Of a stretch of DNA of 15,068 nucleotides, positions 13,643-15,068 are shown piece after piece (positions within the stretch are counted from its first letter, which is position 1; every line of letters starts with the position of its first letter). The notes beneath the pieces were generated by a model. That model was not told the origin of the DNA. It saw nothing but the letters and a program-made list of their open reading frames with translations, and did no database searches. Source of the DNA: Chloroflexota bacterium (GTDB lineage Bacteria; Chloroflexota; Anaerolineae; Aggregatilineales; UBA3940); the NCBI GenBank assembly GCA_011051745.1, contig DRKO01000082.1, positions 1 through 15,068 of the forward strand, written 5' to 3'. Both the position numbers and the translations under genes were made by a program.

Positions 13643-15000
13643 TGAGCACTCTGGACTCCTTCGACCGTCTCGTTCTCTCCATCATCGCCGGGCTGGTGCT
13701 GGCAATCGGCAGCCTGCTGGCACTTGGCGATCATGTCGGCGTCCGGGTCACGGACGTTTCGCCGGAGGAAGGGAGCAGTCCGCCGGTCACAGCCCCCATC
13801 CAGATCGCCTTCGGGCAGCCCATGCAGGTCGCCAGCGTCGAGGAGCGCTTCTCGATCCGGCCACCGGTTGAAGGGCAGTTCGAGTGGGACGGAAACACGC
13901 TGATCTTCCAGCCCGCGCAGGCCCTCTCGCCGGAGCAGACTTATACCGTCACGCTGGAAGCCGGAGCAGAGAGCAGCGCCGGACGGCGTACCTTAGAAGC
14001 AGTAAGCTGGTCGTTCCGGCCACGCCAGCCGGGGATCGTGTACCTCGCCCCCGCCGACGCAGCCGATCGGGGGCTGTGGTTTCTGCCAGCCGAAGGTGGC
14101 GAACCCTCCGAGCTTTTCACGCCCCGGAACGGCATCTTCGACCTCGCCCCCGCGCCGGATGGCTCCGAGATCGCCCTGACGCTTGCAGAAGACGAGCCGA
14201 TCAGCCATATCTGGCTGGTCAGCCGGTCAGGGGACAGCGCACGTCAGTTATTCAACTGCGCTCCGGCGGCGTGCAGCACCCCGGCCTGGTCGGCGGATGG
14301 TGAGTTGCTGGCCTATGTACGCCGCGAGCCTTCCAGCAACGGGCTGGCTCCGGGACGCATCTGGCTTTACGATCTGGCAAGCGGAGAGACGGCCCCGCTC
14401 TTTCAGGATAATCAGGTGCTGGGGTTCGGGCCGGTCTGGAGCCCGGACGGGAGTCGGCTGGCGTTCTTCGATGGAAACGCTCAGGCGATCCGCGTGCTGG
14501 AGCTGGAAAGTGGCCGCGTCACCGTGATCCCCAGCCTGATGGGGGAGGTCGGCTCCTTCTCCCCGGACGGGGGCCAGATGGTCTATACCGACATCCGGCA
14601 GGTGGGCCGCCAGTACTTCCCCCAGTTGTGGCTGGCCGACCTGAGCGAGGAAGGCGGGATCAGGCCCCTGCTCGACGAAGCCGAAGAAGACTCCTCGCCT
14701 GCCTGGTCACCACGTGGCGAGTGGATCGCCTTCGCCCGCCGCAGACTGGATCGGCAGGGCGGGCCGGGCAGCCAGTTGATGCTTATCAACCCTGAGAGCG
14801 GCGAGCTACGCCAGATCACCGACGACGCCGCCTACAACAACACCGGTTTCCAGTGGGACCCCACCGGCCAGCGCCTTCTGATCCAGCGCTTTAATCTGGA
14901 GACCGGCTCCGCCCGCGCCGAGATATGGCTGTACGATCTGGGCGATGAGAGTCTGGCGCGTCTGGTAGAGAACGGCTTCGGGGGGCAATGGCTCCCCTGA
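13642..15000 (+). CDS. Membrane-anchored Ig-like plus TolB-type beta-propeller protein
   Basis: A 452-residue protein with a single hydrophobic anchor (about 9-28). An SbsA-type Ig-like domain follows (about 34-128, ending in SWSFRP). The rest (about 130-452) is a six- or seven-bladed propeller with PD40/TolB-type repeats such as WSPDGSRLAF, FSPDGGQMVY, WSPRGEWIAF and WDPTGQRLLI, each followed by an LWL or IWLYDL strand. The ATG at 13642 overlaps the previous stop as TGATG and has no ribosome binding site of its own, so translation is probably coupled. A much longer upstream reading frame (from 13522) exists but overlaps the TIGR03943 gene in another frame and lacks sense. The domains should face outside the membrane. 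No catalytic residues are apparent, so binding or scaffold work, perhaps with the permease pair, is the best inference. Confidence 0.88.
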   Translation: MSTLDSFDRLVLSIIAGLVLAIGSLLALGDHVGVRVTDVSPEEGSSPPVTAPIQIAFGQPMQVASVEERFSIRPPVEGQFEWDGNTLIFQPAQALSPEQTYTVTLEAGAESSAGRRTLEAVSWSFRPRQPGIVYLAPADAADRGLWFLPAEGGEPSELFTPRNGIFDLAPAPDGSEIALTLAEDEPISHIWLVSRSGDSARQLFNCAPAACSTPAWSADGELLAYVRREPSSNGLAPGRIWLYDLASGETAPLFQDNQVLGFGPVWSPDGSRLAFFDGNAQAIRVLELESGRVTVIPSLMGEVGSFSPDGGQMVYTDIRQVGRQYFPQLWLADLSEEGGIRPLLDEAEEDSSPAWSPRGEWIAFARRRLDRQGGPGSQLMLINPESGELRQITDDAAYNNTGFQWDPTGQRLLIQRFNLETGSARAEIWLYDLGDESLARLVENGFGGQWLP

Positions 15001-15049
15001 GGCTCCTGTGGAAGACGTGGGACGGACGGGAACGGGACGGAGAGTAACA

Positions 15050-15068
15050 ATGGGTGAGATGAACAGCC
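15050..15068 (+). CDS. Start of a further gene, cut off by the window end
   Basis: An ATG at 15050 has GGAGAG five nt upstream and lies 49 nt after the propeller gene. Only six codons (Met-Gly-Glu-Met-Asn-Ser) are visible, so no function can be given. A second in-frame ATG at 15059 is an alternative start. It may be the next gene of the permease operon. Confidence 0.5.

Noticed and set aside
1..15068. Search for CRISPR arrays, tRNA or rRNA genes, insertion sequences, prophage genes or a defence island
   Set aside because: No regularly spaced repeats, cloverleaf, transposase motif or phage or nuclease genes were seen by eye; the ordinary gene content speaks against an accessory island.

Overview
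The window is GC-rich DNA, densely coding, that most resembles a member of the Chloroflexota, Anaerolineae-like. That assignment is an inference. It rests on a GH57-type glycogen operon, lipoproteins with a Thr/Pro-rich stalk followed by pre-peptidase C-terminal (PPC)-like sandwiches, a DUF318 permease paired with a TIGR03943 protein, and a TolB-like propeller behind an Ig-like domain. No rRNA, tRNA, CRISPR array, insertion sequence or phage gene was seen, and the genes look chromosomal.

Left part, minus strand (about 4660 down to 1): a three-gene glycogen operon. A good sigma70-type promoter at 4631-4659 is followed by a GH57 1,4-alpha-glucan branching enzyme, glycogen synthase (glgA) and ADP-glucose pyrophosphorylase (glgC), with a GC-rich terminator after glgC. 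GlgC makes ADP-glucose, GlgA polymerises it and the GH57 enzyme adds branches. Upstream is a separate minus-strand DUF4870 membrane protein gene with a clean terminator at 4711-4739.

Middle, plus strand (5467-10138): a strong promoter drives a TrmI-type tRNA m1A58 methyltransferase gene. It overlaps by ATGA with a lipoprotein gene, which in turn overlaps a second, paralogous lipoprotein gene. Each lipoprotein carries four PPC-like beta-sandwich units in an A-B-A-B order. A separate small gene follows, encoding a basic, TPR-like protein with a C-terminal zinc ribbon. It converges on rplY (ribosomal protein L25/CTC, minus strand), with a terminator between them.

Right part: rplY has its own strong promoter (11021-11049) and a leader that appears to contain an intrinsic terminator and a second hairpin next to the ribosome binding site, suggesting attenuation or autoregulation. 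Upstream of it, a minus-strand gene encodes a proteasome-fold Ntn-hydrolase-like protein. It diverges from a plus-strand operon of a DUF318 permease, a TIGR03943/DUF1980 membrane protein with a His-rich loop, and a membrane-anchored Ig-like/TolB-propeller protein whose start overlaps the previous stop. The divergent intergenic region carries two back-to-back TATAAT boxes with a perfect inverted repeat between them, a likely shared operator. A further plus-strand gene appears to start at 15050 and runs off the window.
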